From a virus, in the IMG/VR virus record IMGVR_UViG_3300045921_000803, positions 1-64,000 of that record: a stretch of DNA of 64,000 nt, one strand, 5' to 3'. A model generated the notes under the pieces. The model searched no databases. It saw nothing but the letters and a program-made list of their open reading frames with translations, and was not told where the DNA came from. The stretch's first letter is position 1. Each line of letters opens with the position of its first letter. The position numbers and the translations under genes are program-made. Below, piece after piece: positions 1-7,964 of this stretch.

Positions 1-2
1 GA

Positions 3-119
3 CAGGATTGTGGTGCTAAAGTTAAGAGTATACGGATAAACTTAGGAAATAGTAATATGCAGACCAGGGAGATGGTTGAGAGAATTAAAAACGCAGATTC
101 GAAGAGTGGTCGCATTTAA
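3..119 (+). CDS. C-terminal end of a truncated unknown gene
   Basis: An open frame enters from the left edge and ends at a TAA at 117-119. The visible 38 residues are basic and end in ERIKNADSKSGRI. No start is present in the window and no family is recognisable. It is followed 20 nt later by the next plus-strand gene, so it is probably the preceding member of the same operon. Confidence 0.55.
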   Translation, partial: QDCGAKVKSIRINLGNSNMQTREMVERIKNADSKSGRI

Positions 120-139
120 AATACGGAAGGAAGATTTTT

Positions 140-583
140 ATGAAAGATTTCGGTTTATATCTAGAGGAAGCTTACGATCAGCTAGTAGGTTCAAATATAT
201 ACGATATGCAGGCAGATGAGGCCATGAGATGGGCTGCAAAGTCATACGTATATTATCAAGCTTCTCTGCATGCTGATGTCAAGGCGGACCAGATATCACT
301 ATTCGCTACGGGCGAAGAATTTAGAAAAGAAGCTGTCAGGCTTGCAGCCGTCATAGAGGATGCAGAAATTTCCGATGAGACGTTAGAAAGAGTAAAAGCA
401 GAGATTTCCGATCTAAGGGATATGGCTATAGAGTCTGTATACGGATCTATTAACAATAGCGATGAATCCGTCAAAGACAATCCTGACAATGAGGAAGAAG
501 AAGCAGGGGCTCAAAACGAAGAGGCGGAAGCGAACGACACCCTAGAGATCGAAGATGTGCAGGAGGGAAGTCATGTCGGGTAA
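140..583 (+). CDS. Acidic hypothetical protein
   Basis: A 147-residue protein with an AAGGAAG SD 6 nt before the ATG. The first ~100 residues look mostly helical and contain Tyr and Trp. The last ~40 residues are a low-complexity acidic tail rich in Glu, Asp and Asn. The 3' end overlaps the thyX start by 11 nt, so the two are translationally coupled. No function is recognised. Acidic tails of this kind occur in phage DNA mimics and inhibitors, but nothing here shows that role. Confidence 0.8.
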   Translation: MKDFGLYLEEAYDQLVGSNIYDMQADEAMRWAAKSYVYYQASLHADVKADQISLFATGEEFRKEAVRLAAVIEDAEISDETLERVKAEISDLRDMAIESVYGSINNSDESVKDNPDNEEEEAGAQNEEAEANDTLEIEDVQEGSHVG

Positions 584-1280
584 GATCTTGGTTGAGCTTC
601 AGGAATTTATGGGATCAGACGAATCTATAGCTAACGCTGCATGGACCTCCACCTACGACAAGAATCGAAGAGAAGATAAGTACGACGACAAGGAGAAGGT
701 GAGTAAGATAGTAGAAAGGCTTATACTTGACAAGCACGGAACTCCTATAGAGTCCGTGGTTCTACGTTTCTGGATAAGAATGCCCATATTTGTAGATAGG
801 CAGCACATGACTCACAGGATTGCGTCACACAATGGCCTTAGCGGTAGATATAGAACCATGCCTATGGACTGGTATTCTCTACCTAACGATGTTGTCTCTA
901 TATTTGAAAAGTTGAGTGAACGACCAGGATATGGAGATGTATGTAAGGGAGATTTTGACAACATCTGCCGTTTGGCATTTGATAACTATAAAAGTCAGTT
1001 GGGTATCCTGAAAGACGCGGAGGCTGAGGGAGTAATCACCAATAAAGAATTCAAAAGAGCGCGAGAAGTGATAAGGGGTCAACTACCCACCGCTGGAATG
1101 GTGGAGCGCACGACCATAATGAACCTACGGTCTTTCGCCAACTACCAGAAGCAGAGAAACTCGGAGCATGCACAGCCTGAGATCAGGGAGGTTGCGATGC
1201 TCATGCTGGAAGAGGTGAAGAGGGCAGGTGTAGCTCCGGTAGCGATAAAGACGCTTGAATCCATAGGATGGAATTTCTAG
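573..1280 (+). CDS. thyX: Flavin-dependent thymidylate synthase ThyX
   Basis: A 235-residue ThyX-family protein. The family converts dUMP to dTMP using FAD/NADPH and methylene-tetrahydrofolate, supplying dTTP for phage replication. The signature lies at about residues 80-93 (THRIASHNGLSGRY), matching the family RHRxxSxNExSxRY motif except for Thr at the first Arg and Gly at the Glu. The C-terminal NLRSFANYQKQRNS..AQ.EIR segment is also typical. An upstream in-frame ATG exists at 555, but the AGGAGG at 561-566 sits 6 nt before the ATG at 573, which is therefore the start. It overlaps the previous gene. Confidence 0.92.
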   Translation: MSGKILVELQEFMGSDESIANAAWTSTYDKNRREDKYDDKEKVSKIVERLILDKHGTPIESVVLRFWIRMPIFVDRQHMTHRIASHNGLSGRYRTMPMDWYSLPNDVVSIFEKLSERPGYGDVCKGDFDNICRLAFDNYKSQLGILKDAEAEGVITNKEFKRAREVIRGQLPTAGMVERTTIMNLRSFANYQKQRNSEHAQPEIREVAMLMLEEVKRAGVAPVAIKTLESIGWNF

Positions 1281-1313
1281 TACGCCTCATAATAGGACAT
1301 ATCGGTATTTTTA

Positions 1314-1342
1314 TAGATTTTACAAAAAACCCAAGGTATTAT
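1314..1342 (+). promoter_or_regulatory. Candidate sigma-70-like promoter
   Basis: TAGATT (1314-1319), a 17-nt spacer, then TATTAT (1337-1342), in the 81-nt gap before the next plus-strand gene. The gene is preceded by a strong AGGAGG at about 1351. The -35 match is weak. Confidence 0.4.
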
Positions 1343-1361
1343 CTTTATATCAGGAGGTTTT

Positions 1362-1829
1362 ATGTCAATATCTAAATTTGTAGACAGGAAAGACGGTACT
1401 GATATTTTTGAGGAAACTCATAATGGTCTTGTCGTGGAAACGTATATAAAAAACTACTGGGACGACTGGGATTACATGGCCGTTGTCTACAACCCAAAAA
1501 CAAACGACTTTGAACACATAATGACCGGCACAACTCGTGGCTACTGTCCTGGCTCAGCTACTGTCGATGCTGATGATAACCTGCTAAAAAAATATCAAGA
1601 TCATATTAATCAGATTGAGAGGCAGAGAATGGAAAACGACCGAAAAGAAAATCCCGGAAAATATGCTAGGCCAGATATGATGGCAGAGGTGGTTAAGGGC
1701 AGAAAGATCAAGATCGGTACCGTAGGTAGAATATTCTGGGTTGGAGATACAAGATATGGCAGAAGTGTCGGTATCGAGGTTGAAGGAAACAAGATGTTCA
1801 CATCCGCCAAAAATATCAGGCTATTATAG
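1362..1829 (+). CDS. Hypothetical protein with C-terminal SH3-like domain
   Basis: A 155-residue protein with a strong TCAGGAGG leader. The N-terminal part is rich in aromatic and acidic residues. The last ~45 residues (KIKIGTVGRIFWVGDTRYG then GIEVEGNKMFTSAKNI) show the Gly/aromatic spacing of a small KOW/SH3-like barrel seen in many uncharacterised phage and bacterial proteins. The gene has its own probable promoter and is closed by a hairpin terminator, so it is probably a monocistronic unit. The function is unknown. Confidence 0.8.
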   Translation: MSISKFVDRKDGTDIFEETHNGLVVETYIKNYWDDWDYMAVVYNPKTNDFEHIMTGTTRGYCPGSATVDADDNLLKKYQDHINQIERQRMENDRKENPGKYARPDMMAEVVKGRKIKIGTVGRIFWVGDTRYGRSVGIEVEGNKMFTSAKNIRLL

Positions 1830-1830
1830 A

Positions 1831-1850
1831 AAAGGCCCTTTCGGGCCTTT
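1831..1850. terminator. Bidirectional intrinsic terminator
   Basis: A perfect 8-bp stem, AAAGGCCC (1831-1838) and GGGCCTTT (1843-1850), with a TTTC loop. It lies exactly between a plus-strand gene ending at 1829 and a minus-strand gene ending at 1853. On the minus strand the hairpin is followed by TTTTCTAT, so it probably ends the tail-fibre operon as well as the plus-strand transcript. Confidence 0.85.
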
Positions 1851-1852
1851 CA

Positions 1853-2503
1853 TCAAAACTCAGAAGGTTCTTCGGGCCACTGAATAGCGGATATTTCCAA
1901 ATCATCCAGGAGATGCATATCGTCCTTATAGTCTTCCGTAACATCCAGCAGCGCCTGCCTATAGTTTCTAAGCTCGGTCTTTTCTGAGGCTGTCCAGGAA
2001 TACAGGACGGCAAGGTTTACAAGTACATCTACCCTAAGAAGCTTCTCATCCCTAATTTTTCTTAGTTCCTGAAGCTTTTCTTCCCTTGAGGATTGAAGTT
2101 TTGCGGCTACCTTATCTGCATCCGGCACGATCTCCAGCTCGGAAGTCTCAACCTCTTCCTGTTCAAAAACAGGATTTCCATCCTGATCTACGGACTGCCG
2201 CTCCTGCGCTTCGTACACCTGTTGCCCATCCTCATCCAGTACAGGATCTCCGTTCTCATCCATCAAGGCTACCTGTACGGTTTCCATGACAGCGATTCTG
2301 TTTCCGTCCTGATCAAGCTTATCCTGCAAAACCTTTTTGTTTGCGACAGCTATGGTGTCATCATCAAGACCTTCCGGTATCTGAATATGAGAGAACTGGC
2401 CAGGGTCTCCCCAGGGTCCGCCGTAACGACCCTGACTAGGCTCTCCTGGATAGATCGATGCTATCTGTTTAGATTCATTATTTACTATTACTGTCTTTGC
2501 CAT
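1853..2503 (-). CDS. Tail-fibre assembly chaperone-like protein
   Basis: A 216-residue protein at the end of the tail-fibre operon. The C-terminal third has a coiled helix followed by a WTASEKTELRNYRQALLDV segment and a final QWPEEPSEF. This matches the pattern (W..YRQAL.D.T .. WP..P) of phage tail-fibre assembly proteins that help fold or trimerise fibres. The middle carries DENGDPVLDEDGQ and DQDGNPVFEQ, two short related acidic repeats. The position directly after the fibre array supports the role. The assignment is by motif and context only. Confidence 0.6.
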   Translation of the reverse strand: MAKTVIVNNESKQIASIYPGEPSQGRYGGPWGDPGQFSHIQIPEGLDDDTIAVANKKVLQDKLDQDGNRIAVMETVQVALMDENGDPVLDEDGQQVYEAQERQSVDQDGNPVFEQEEVETSELEIVPDADKVAAKLQSSREEKLQELRKIRDEKLLRVDVLVNLAVLYSWTASEKTELRNYRQALLDVTEDYKDDMHLLDDLEISAIQWPEEPSEF

Positions 2504-2560
2504 TTTTTCTCCTTTGGTTTGATTTTAACCTAGCGCTGACTTTGCGCTATATGGCATTTT

Positions 2561-2932
2561 CTATGATTCTAGCTGTTCTTTTATCTGCTCAAGCTCTGCA
2601 AGACTTGGCTTTGGCAAGGCCTCAAAATGCCATCCAAAGTCGGACTCTATGTGGTCTGCAGTGAAGCCAGCCAGATTAAATGCGTCGTCTGGCCGTCTCT
2701 GCTCCGCTGGCGCTGCATCGTAGTAGGCCTGAACAAGAAGGGCTATGTCTCCTAGCGCTTCTATGCGGGCCTCAAGCTCGGCCCTATAAGCAGCAGCCTG
2801 TGCCTGCGCAAGCTGGGCTTGGGCATCGGCTAATTGAGCCTCCAAATCTTGACGCTCCGGAGCATCTGGTTCTAAGGCTGATAGCTGAGTTTCAATCTCG
2901 GAGATGAGTTCTTGTATTTGCTCTATAGTCAT
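2561..2932 (-). CDS. Helical coiled-coil protein in fibre operon
   Basis: A 123-residue protein. The first ~65 residues are an almost uninterrupted Ala/Gln/Glu/Leu helix (QLSALEPDAPERQDLEAQLA and so on) with heptad-like spacing, so a trimeric or dimeric coiled coil is likely. The C-terminal part contains Trp/Phe residues. It lies between the last jelly-roll protein and the assembly-chaperone-like gene, which suggests a fibre-tip or chaperone role. No family is recognised. Confidence 0.7.
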   Translation of the reverse strand: MTIEQIQELISEIETQLSALEPDAPERQDLEAQLADAQAQLAQAQAAAYRAELEARIEALGDIALLVQAYYDAAPAEQRRPDDAFNLAGFTADHIESDFGWHFEALPKPSLAELEQIKEQLES

Positions 2933-2942
2933 ATGGCCTCCT

Positions 2943-3323
2943 TTATAAGACCTTTGTAATTTTTACTTGTGTGTAGACTTCGGAGTCTCCGTAGGTTAAG
3001 GCAGCTCCATAGCCGTCAGTGGTTTTTGTAGTTCCCACTCTGTGTTGAATTTCAAAAGTTGTAGCCACGGATATACTAAAACTTCCATTAATAATGCTAT
3101 TACTTAAAGCAAAATCTCCAGTACTGCCTGAAATACCAGATAATCCTATCAATATATCCGCTGGAGTTTGAGAAGTCTGTCTTAATTTTATTTTATGTCC
3201 TGAAACTCTATAAGCAGGAGCAGTTGCCTCAATATGATAGGTCCCAGGTTGAAGAGTAAACTGGTTAGAAGCCAAGGATACAAAGCTTGTGTCTCCTTCC
3301 AGAGTGTTCAGTGTTCTTGCCAT
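2943..3323 (-). CDS. C1q/TNF-like jelly-roll receptor-binding candidate (copy 3)
   Basis: A 126-residue beta-rich protein and the third copy of a family also found at 4125-4652 and 6225-6770. Shared segments are TLNTLEGDTSFVSLASNQF, LQPGTYHIEATAPAY, FEIQHR and DSEVYTQVKI. The Gly-Thr-Tyr-x-Ile..A pattern and alternating hydrophobics are typical of C1q/TNF-like jelly rolls used as phage fibre tips. Unlike the other two copies it lacks the N-terminal YIKDVKANNTAGG segment and starts directly with the jelly roll. It may be a separately added tip subunit. Confidence 0.75.
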   Translation of the reverse strand: MARTLNTLEGDTSFVSLASNQFTLQPGTYHIEATAPAYRVSGHKIKLRQTSQTPADILIGLSGISGSTGDFALSNSIINGSFSISVATTFEIQHRVGTTKTTDGYGAALTYGDSEVYTQVKITKVL

Positions 3324-3333
3324 TGCTTTTTTC

Positions 3334-4098
3334 CTAGTTCACTTTTATAAAATAGTTAATTAGTATATTATTTGGTCGTGTTTCTGAAGATGTTCTAGGA
3401 GTTCCGTTTGCACCATCACTTGTTGGGCTTACGTCCCCCCAAGTTTGGTTCGCGATGAATGTCGTACCTTGAGAGAGCCTTGTATTAGTTCCCGAAGCTC
3501 CGCTTGTGGGATACTGTATTGTGTGATGGTGACCATGCATGGCATCGTCCTGTCTAGCACCCAAAGCGTTACCACTACTACCGTTTTCACTGCTTTTAAC
3601 CCTAGCGGAGCTATCAGGATCTTCCCACTGAGTTAGTGTATGAGTACCAGTACCTACAGAAGTTAGATTAATAGCTGTTCCAGCAATAGCGTTAGCTAGG
3701 GTGGATGCTACCCTGATGGTGTTAGGATCTACAATAATTACGTAATATGTCTCTGTTGCAACCAGTCCAGCAGGTAGTGTTCCAGAGCTTGTAAATCTCA
3801 CCTTAAATCCTGTACGGGTTATCCCATGATTTGTGATCGTAATGTTCTCGTTCGTGATGTTAACATCGGTAGTTGCAAATGTTCTGTTGGAATAGTTGAC
3901 CCTTCCTCGTAGAAACTGACCTCTTAAATCAGGAACGGTATTTTCTCCGGTAGCCACAGCATAGGTAGTGCCCGCTACAGACCTACCATCGGCAAGCACC
4001 CAGTCGGTTCCATTTACGCCTTGAAACTGAGCCTCTGTAAGCATGGAGGCAACGATGCTTCCAACCGGCTGTGATAATGCTTTTGTTTTTGCTGCCAT
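3334..4098 (-). CDS. Phage tail-collar fibre protein (short copy)
   Basis: A 254-residue tail-collar domain protein. It has the family hallmark of a WVLADGRS strand followed by VPDLRGQFLRG and a C-terminal ETRPNNILINYFIKVN. Between the collar halves is an inserted ~80-residue domain (from NHGITRTGFKVRF to TLTQWEDPD) that also occurs in the 517-residue collar protein at 4662-6215. It is sandwiched between two jelly-roll paralogues, so it is probably one [collar + jelly roll] receptor-binding module. Confidence 0.85.
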   Translation of the reverse strand: MAAKTKALSQPVGSIVASMLTEAQFQGVNGTDWVLADGRSVAGTTYAVATGENTVPDLRGQFLRGRVNYSNRTFATTDVNITNENITITNHGITRTGFKVRFTSSGTLPAGLVATETYYVIIVDPNTIRVASTLANAIAGTAINLTSVGTGTHTLTQWEDPDSSARVKSSENGSSGNALGARQDDAMHGHHHTIQYPTSGASGTNTRLSQGTTFIANQTWGDVSPTSDGANGTPRTSSETRPNNILINYFIKVN

Positions 4099-4124
4099 AA
4101 AATCTCCTAATTATTACGAAACAC

Positions 4125-4652
4125 CTAAGCGCCTACCTTCACTATCTTTACTTGTGTGTAGACTTCGGAGTCTCCAAAGTTTGATGCAGCCCCAAAACCA
4201 AATGTTGTAAATGTAAAGCTGACTCTATGCTGAATTTCAAAAGTTGTAGACGCTGAAATTGTAAAAGTACCAACAATTTGCGAATCGGTTACAGCCAAAG
4301 TGGATGAAGCGTTGATATTATCGTTGTTCCAACTAACACTGCTTTTTCCGATTATTACATCAGTAGAGTTAGTGATGTTTCTTAGTTTTGCTTTATGGGA
4401 TTGAACTTGGTAAGCAGGAGCAGTTGCCTCAATGTGGTAAGTCCCTGGCTGCAAGGTAAACTGGTTAGAAGCCAAGGATACAAAGCTTGTGTCTCCTTCT
4501 AGAGTATTAAGTGTTCTTGTCTGATAAGAACCTGCGGTTGCTGTCCCACCCGCCGTATTATTGGCCTTAACGTCTTTGATGTATACTATGCCGGAGCCCA
4601 GGGCGTTATCTAATCTATTTTCTATGTCATCTATTCTTGGAGTTAAGCTCAT
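4125..4652 (-). CDS. C1q/TNF-like jelly-roll receptor-binding candidate (copy 2)
   Basis: A 175-residue paralogue of 6225-6770. The N-terminal ~20 residues form a short helix. Next come YIKDVKANNTAGGTATAGS, the linker shared with copy 1, and then the jelly-roll core (TLNTLEGDTSF, LQPGTYHIEA, FEIQHRVSF, GDSEVYTQVKI). DNA identity with the other copies is visibly high in these blocks, which points to recent tandem duplication. It lies directly downstream of the large collar protein in the same operon. Confidence 0.78.
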   Translation of the reverse strand: MSLTPRIDDIENRLDNALGSGIVYIKDVKANNTAGGTATAGSYQTRTLNTLEGDTSFVSLASNQFTLQPGTYHIEATAPAYQVQSHKAKLRNITNSTDVIIGKSSVSWNNDNINASSTLAVTDSQIVGTFTISASTTFEIQHRVSFTFTTFGFGAASNFGDSEVYTQVKIVKVGA

Positions 4653-4661
4653 ATTTATATC

Positions 4662-6215
4662 CTATGTCTTGATAATGTAGTTGACAGAAACGTTGTTAGA
4701 TCTTGTCTCTCTGCCTAAGTTTGTTGATGCTACGTCCTCATTGTAGCTAGAGACACTGGTTCCACCACTTACACTGACTCCGCCCACAGCGTTTAAGAAA
4801 CCACCAGCGTTTCCACTGGCAAATCTATGATTGTGAACCCCAACCGCCCATTCTTCCTGAGAACCAACATTTGGACCAGTAGATCCACCAGACTGCAAGG
4901 CAAAACGACCTGCAGCATCAGGGGAAACCCACTGTCTGATCACAGCCGAATTTGCTCCAGTGATTGCTATCCTGGTATTAGATAAAGCATTTGCATGGGT
5001 TGTTGCAAAAGCCAAGGTGTTAGCATCAACAACAATCGCATAATAAGTTGTTGTGGTGTTAAGTCCAGACAATGTACCTGAAACCATCCTTACTGGCATG
5101 CCAGTTCTATTGATACCGTGAGCGGTGAAGGTTGCGGCATTAGATGATGCAGTTCCCGACCCAGTAACTTGTGGAATATTGATATTTCCTCTTAAAAATT
5201 GACCTCTAAGGTCAGGAAGATTAAAAGTGGTAGATCCATCCCCGGCGCCAAAATTTGTGCCTACATTTGCGAATAGTCTAGAGTATGTCGTCCTGCTGAT
5301 TTCGGAACCATCACATATAAGATAACCCTGCGGAGCAGTATTTCCGCCATACGCCTGTATGGTTCCCGCTGGGATAAGATTGAGTACAAAGTCGGCAAAA
5401 TTCTTAAGATCGACATTATTAGGGGCGGTTTGGAAGGTCGTAGTAGGTACTCCAGCCAACGCAGCTAGGGTAGGAATCATGGCGTCTACCTGTCCTGCCA
5501 GGGTCTCAACAACTGCCATGGTGGAGCCTGCCGGTCTTTCTGCGGTCTGCTCACCAAGAACAAGATATGACCTGTCATTTATTGGATCTGGGGTGTTCAT
5601 CTCTATCAGAGAACCTAGTCCTGCGCCTGCGTCAACCTCATAGTAGTTGGCATCTAGATTGGTGTCGCTGTTTCCGGTATTCCTAAACTGCTGTGCGCCA
5701 TCGATGAAAACGGTCACCGCGCCAACCTGCTGGCTGGGGTACTTGCCTACAGCAAAAACCTGACCAACATTTATGGTTGTTTGGTTGGCAGGAAGAACTC
5801 CGGTAGCAACTATTCTGTTAGAATCCACCACCTGCAAACCGTCTTTTACTGACGTTTCAATCTCAACTACAAATATCTCGCCGTCTTCTGCCGTAAATCC
5901 TTGAAAATCAATCCGCTCATTGGTTGGTATGGTGTACGAAAGATCTTGAATTAGCTTTCCTTTTGCGGAGGAGGTGATAGTTACGTTTTTCTTAAAAAAC
6001 AAAATTTTAGCTGCCTGAATTTCTGAATAGTTTGGATTTACAAACCCTAAGGATGCCATCTCGGATGGCTGAACAAGAGACCCTATATTTATGCCGGTTT
6101 CTCCGGCAGCAGCCTTGTGGGCAAACACAAGTTTTTTGTAGGCAGACCCTGCCTGCTTCTGCTGAAGCACGTCTTTTTTCTTCAGACTTAATGTGTTTCT
6201 ACCTGTTAAAGACAT
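4662..6215 (-). CDS. Large tail-collar fibre protein
   Basis: A 517-residue fibre protein. Residues ~1-270 form a beta-rich shaft with a FLNLIPAGTIQAYGG-type transition. The tail-collar domain follows: PQGYLICDGSEISRTTYSRLF, then FNLPDLRGQFLRG and a terminal ETRSNNVSVNYIIKT. An inserted ~80-residue domain (FTAHGINRTGMPVRM to VIRQWVSPD) is shared with the short collar protein. Collar-domain proteins usually form the distal, receptor-proximal end of tail fibres. It is flanked on both sides by jelly-roll paralogues. Confidence 0.88.
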   Translation of the reverse strand: MSLTGRNTLSLKKKDVLQQKQAGSAYKKLVFAHKAAAGETGINIGSLVQPSEMASLGFVNPNYSEIQAAKILFFKKNVTITSSAKGKLIQDLSYTIPTNERIDFQGFTAEDGEIFVVEIETSVKDGLQVVDSNRIVATGVLPANQTTINVGQVFAVGKYPSQQVGAVTVFIDGAQQFRNTGNSDTNLDANYYEVDAGAGLGSLIEMNTPDPINDRSYLVLGEQTAERPAGSTMAVVETLAGQVDAMIPTLAALAGVPTTTFQTAPNNVDLKNFADFVLNLIPAGTIQAYGGNTAPQGYLICDGSEISRTTYSRLFANVGTNFGAGDGSTTFNLPDLRGQFLRGNINIPQVTGSGTASSNAATFTAHGINRTGMPVRMVSGTLSGLNTTTTYYAIVVDANTLAFATTHANALSNTRIAITGANSAVIRQWVSPDAAGRFALQSGGSTGPNVGSQEEWAVGVHNHRFASGNAGGFLNAVGGVSVSGGTSVSSYNEDVASTNLGRETRSNNVSVNYIIKT

Positions 6216-6224
6216 GTTGGCTCC

Positions 6225-6770
6225 TTAGTAAGCTTCATCAATAGTTTCTATTTTAGTGATTTTGACCTGCGTGTAGACTTCGGAGTCTCCAAAGTTTGCT
6301 GCTCTACCAAAACCTTGACCACTTTGCGTGGTTAGTACCCTATGTTGTATTTCAAATGTAGTTGCTGTTGCAATCGTAAATACACCTTTAAGTAGCGCGG
6401 CATCAGCTATATCTACAGTGGTACTGCCAGTAGCCTGGGTCATAGCATTTTGCCCAACTATAGTAGTTGTAGAGTTTGTTATATCTCTAAGCCTTATTTT
6501 GTGCATACCAATACTATTACTTGCTACACTGTTAGCAGGAGCTTCCGCCTCAATGTGGTAAGTCCCTGGCTGCAAGGTAAACTGGTTAGAAGCCAAGGAC
6601 ACAAAGCTTGTGTCTCCTTCTAGAGTGTTAAGTGTTCTTGTCTGATAAGAACCTGCGGTTGCTGTCCCACCCGCCGTATTATTAGCCTTAACGTCTTTGA
6701 TGTAGCATACTTTTTCTACAACATTAGATAATTTTCCAATATTGCTTAATCTTAAAACTTTGGTGGCCAT
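6225..6770 (-). CDS. C1q/TNF-like jelly-roll receptor-binding candidate (copy 1)
   Basis: A 181-residue paralogue and first of three copies in transcription order. The N-terminal ~22 residues differ from the other copies. CYIKDVKANNTAGG and TLNTLEGDTSFVSLASNQF then match copy 2. The core has LQPGTYHIEAEAPA, FEIQHRVLTTQ and DSEVYTQVKITKI. The region between the conserved strands (SVASNSIGMHKIRLRDITN) is the most divergent part, as expected for ligand-contact loops. The role as a receptor-binding tip is inferred. Confidence 0.78.
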   Translation of the reverse strand: MATKVLRLSNIGKLSNVVEKVCYIKDVKANNTAGGTATAGSYQTRTLNTLEGDTSFVSLASNQFTLQPGTYHIEAEAPANSVASNSIGMHKIRLRDITNSTTTIVGQNAMTQATGSTTVDIADAALLKGVFTIATATTFEIQHRVLTTQSGQGFGRAANFGDSEVYTQVKITKIETIDEAY

Positions 6771-6772
6771 AA

Positions 6773-7543
6773 TTATAAATCCTTAATAGGAGTGTTGTTG
6801 ATGCCGTTACCTTCGTAATCTATTGTGACGAAAGTTCTATCCGTACCTACGGTAATAGTAACGGTGCCGGTACCATTAGAAGTTAAAAGGTCGATAGTGT
6901 CACCAGCATTTAGGTAAACAACAGTAATAGCGTGTATAGTTTCTCCGCCGTTATTATAGGCCAATTGGCCTTGCGCGATAGTTGTAGAACCATTTCTTCT
7001 TATGGCCAAATTATGGTTTTCATTTCCGCCTGTTGTTCTAGGATATTGCGAAATTATCCTGTAGTATCCAGGAATAACAGCTCTAAAATTCCATCCAGCA
7101 CCCACAGTTACTGTCGCATATTCGTCGTAGCTAGCTGTGTCAAAGTTAATTACGGTAGGCGTCGTGGTGCTGTTTAATGCCGTACTTCTAAAATATCTAG
7201 CCCTGACATCGGCCATGATGCGATCTTCAATACTTACAAAAAGCCTGAACAAGGAGTTGTTTCCGCTAAAAAAACTACCTACTAGTTTCCAGCTAGAAAA
7301 TCCAGCAGGGCCTGAGCTGTTTTCGTTAGCACTGATCCTAAGCTGAACAGAGCCTGAAACAACAACCGCAAAAACTTGATACCTGGTGTTTGCCGCCATC
7401 GTGACGTCTGTAGCTATCGTTCTTGATATGTTGCTTACGACATACTGCTGTCCACCTATGGTTAGGATACCGGAGGCTAAGGTAATAACTCCTGCGTTAT
7501 GGCTTAAATTTCCGACTTTATCCTGTTTTAATACTTGTGGCAT
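6773..7543 (-). CDS. Fibre protein with C-terminal jelly-roll-like domain
   Basis: A 256-residue structural protein. The frame is open back to 7579, but the ATG at 7543 has a TTTAGGAAT SD just upstream and starts 8 nt after the stop of the preceding gene, so it is preferred. Residues ~1-120 contain a repetitive beta shaft (GVITLASGILTIGGQQYVV). Residues ~130-256 (FDTASYDEYATVTVG, IPGYYRIISQYP, HAITVVYLNAGDTIDLLTS) have the C1q-like pattern: a Gly-Tyr-Tyr strand and an L.AGD.I.L strand. It is probably another fibre or tip component. Confidence 0.72.
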   Translation of the reverse strand: MPQVLKQDKVGNLSHNAGVITLASGILTIGGQQYVVSNISRTIATDVTMAANTRYQVFAVVVSGSVQLRISANENSSGPAGFSSWKLVGSFFSGNNSLFRLFVSIEDRIMADVRARYFRSTALNSTTTPTVINFDTASYDEYATVTVGAGWNFRAVIPGYYRIISQYPRTTGGNENHNLAIRRNGSTTIAQGQLAYNNGGETIHAITVVYLNAGDTIDLLTSNGTGTVTITVGTDRTFVTIDYEGNGINNTPIKDL

Positions 7544-7550
7544 AATATTC

Positions 7551-7955
7551 CTAAATCTGATATCCGATAACGTATACATTCCAGCTAAAAGTTGTAGCTA
7601 ACACGTTTTGTACCGCCGTTAGACCTATTGACGGACTGTAATCAATAACAAACGTAGAGGTAGCGTCAAGTCTAGCTGTACCGTTCTGGTCGGTATCATC
7701 AGAAGATGCACCAAAAACTAGGGCGCCTATTGTATCGCCTAGAGCAGTTCTGTAAATATAAAATGCTCTAAAATCACTTCCAGATCCACCTCTAGCCCGT
7801 ATCATAAAAAACACTTTAGACGGAGTTATGCCATTAAAAATGGATGGAGTCAAATTTACCGTCCTATTTCCTCCGCCAGAAGTCGAGAGTGCTAAAAATT
7901 CTGTTTGGAGTAGTACGAGTCCTGAAGGTATAGTTTTTTGTAAAGTTCTTGCCAT
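7551..7955 (-). CDS. Hypothetical fibre-operon protein
   Basis: A 134-residue beta-rich protein with no recognised family. It begins MARTLQKTIPSG, similar in its first four residues to copy 3 of the jelly-roll family (MARTL). It contains the PSKVFFMIRARGGSGSDFRA segment and aromatic C-terminal strands (FSWNVYVIGYQI). The position among fibre genes suggests a small virion or fibre subunit. Confidence 0.7.
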   Translation of the reverse strand: MARTLQKTIPSGLVLLQTEFLALSTSGGGNRTVNLTPSIFNGITPSKVFFMIRARGGSGSDFRAFYIYRTALGDTIGALVFGASSDDTDQNGTARLDATSTFVIDYSPSIGLTAVQNVLATTFSWNVYVIGYQI

Positions 7956-7964
7956 GTCTACCGC

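Noticed and set aside
3334-6770. Diversity-generating retroelement acting on the fibre repeats
   Set aside because: No reverse transcriptase or template repeat is visible in the window, and the repeats look like whole-module duplications.
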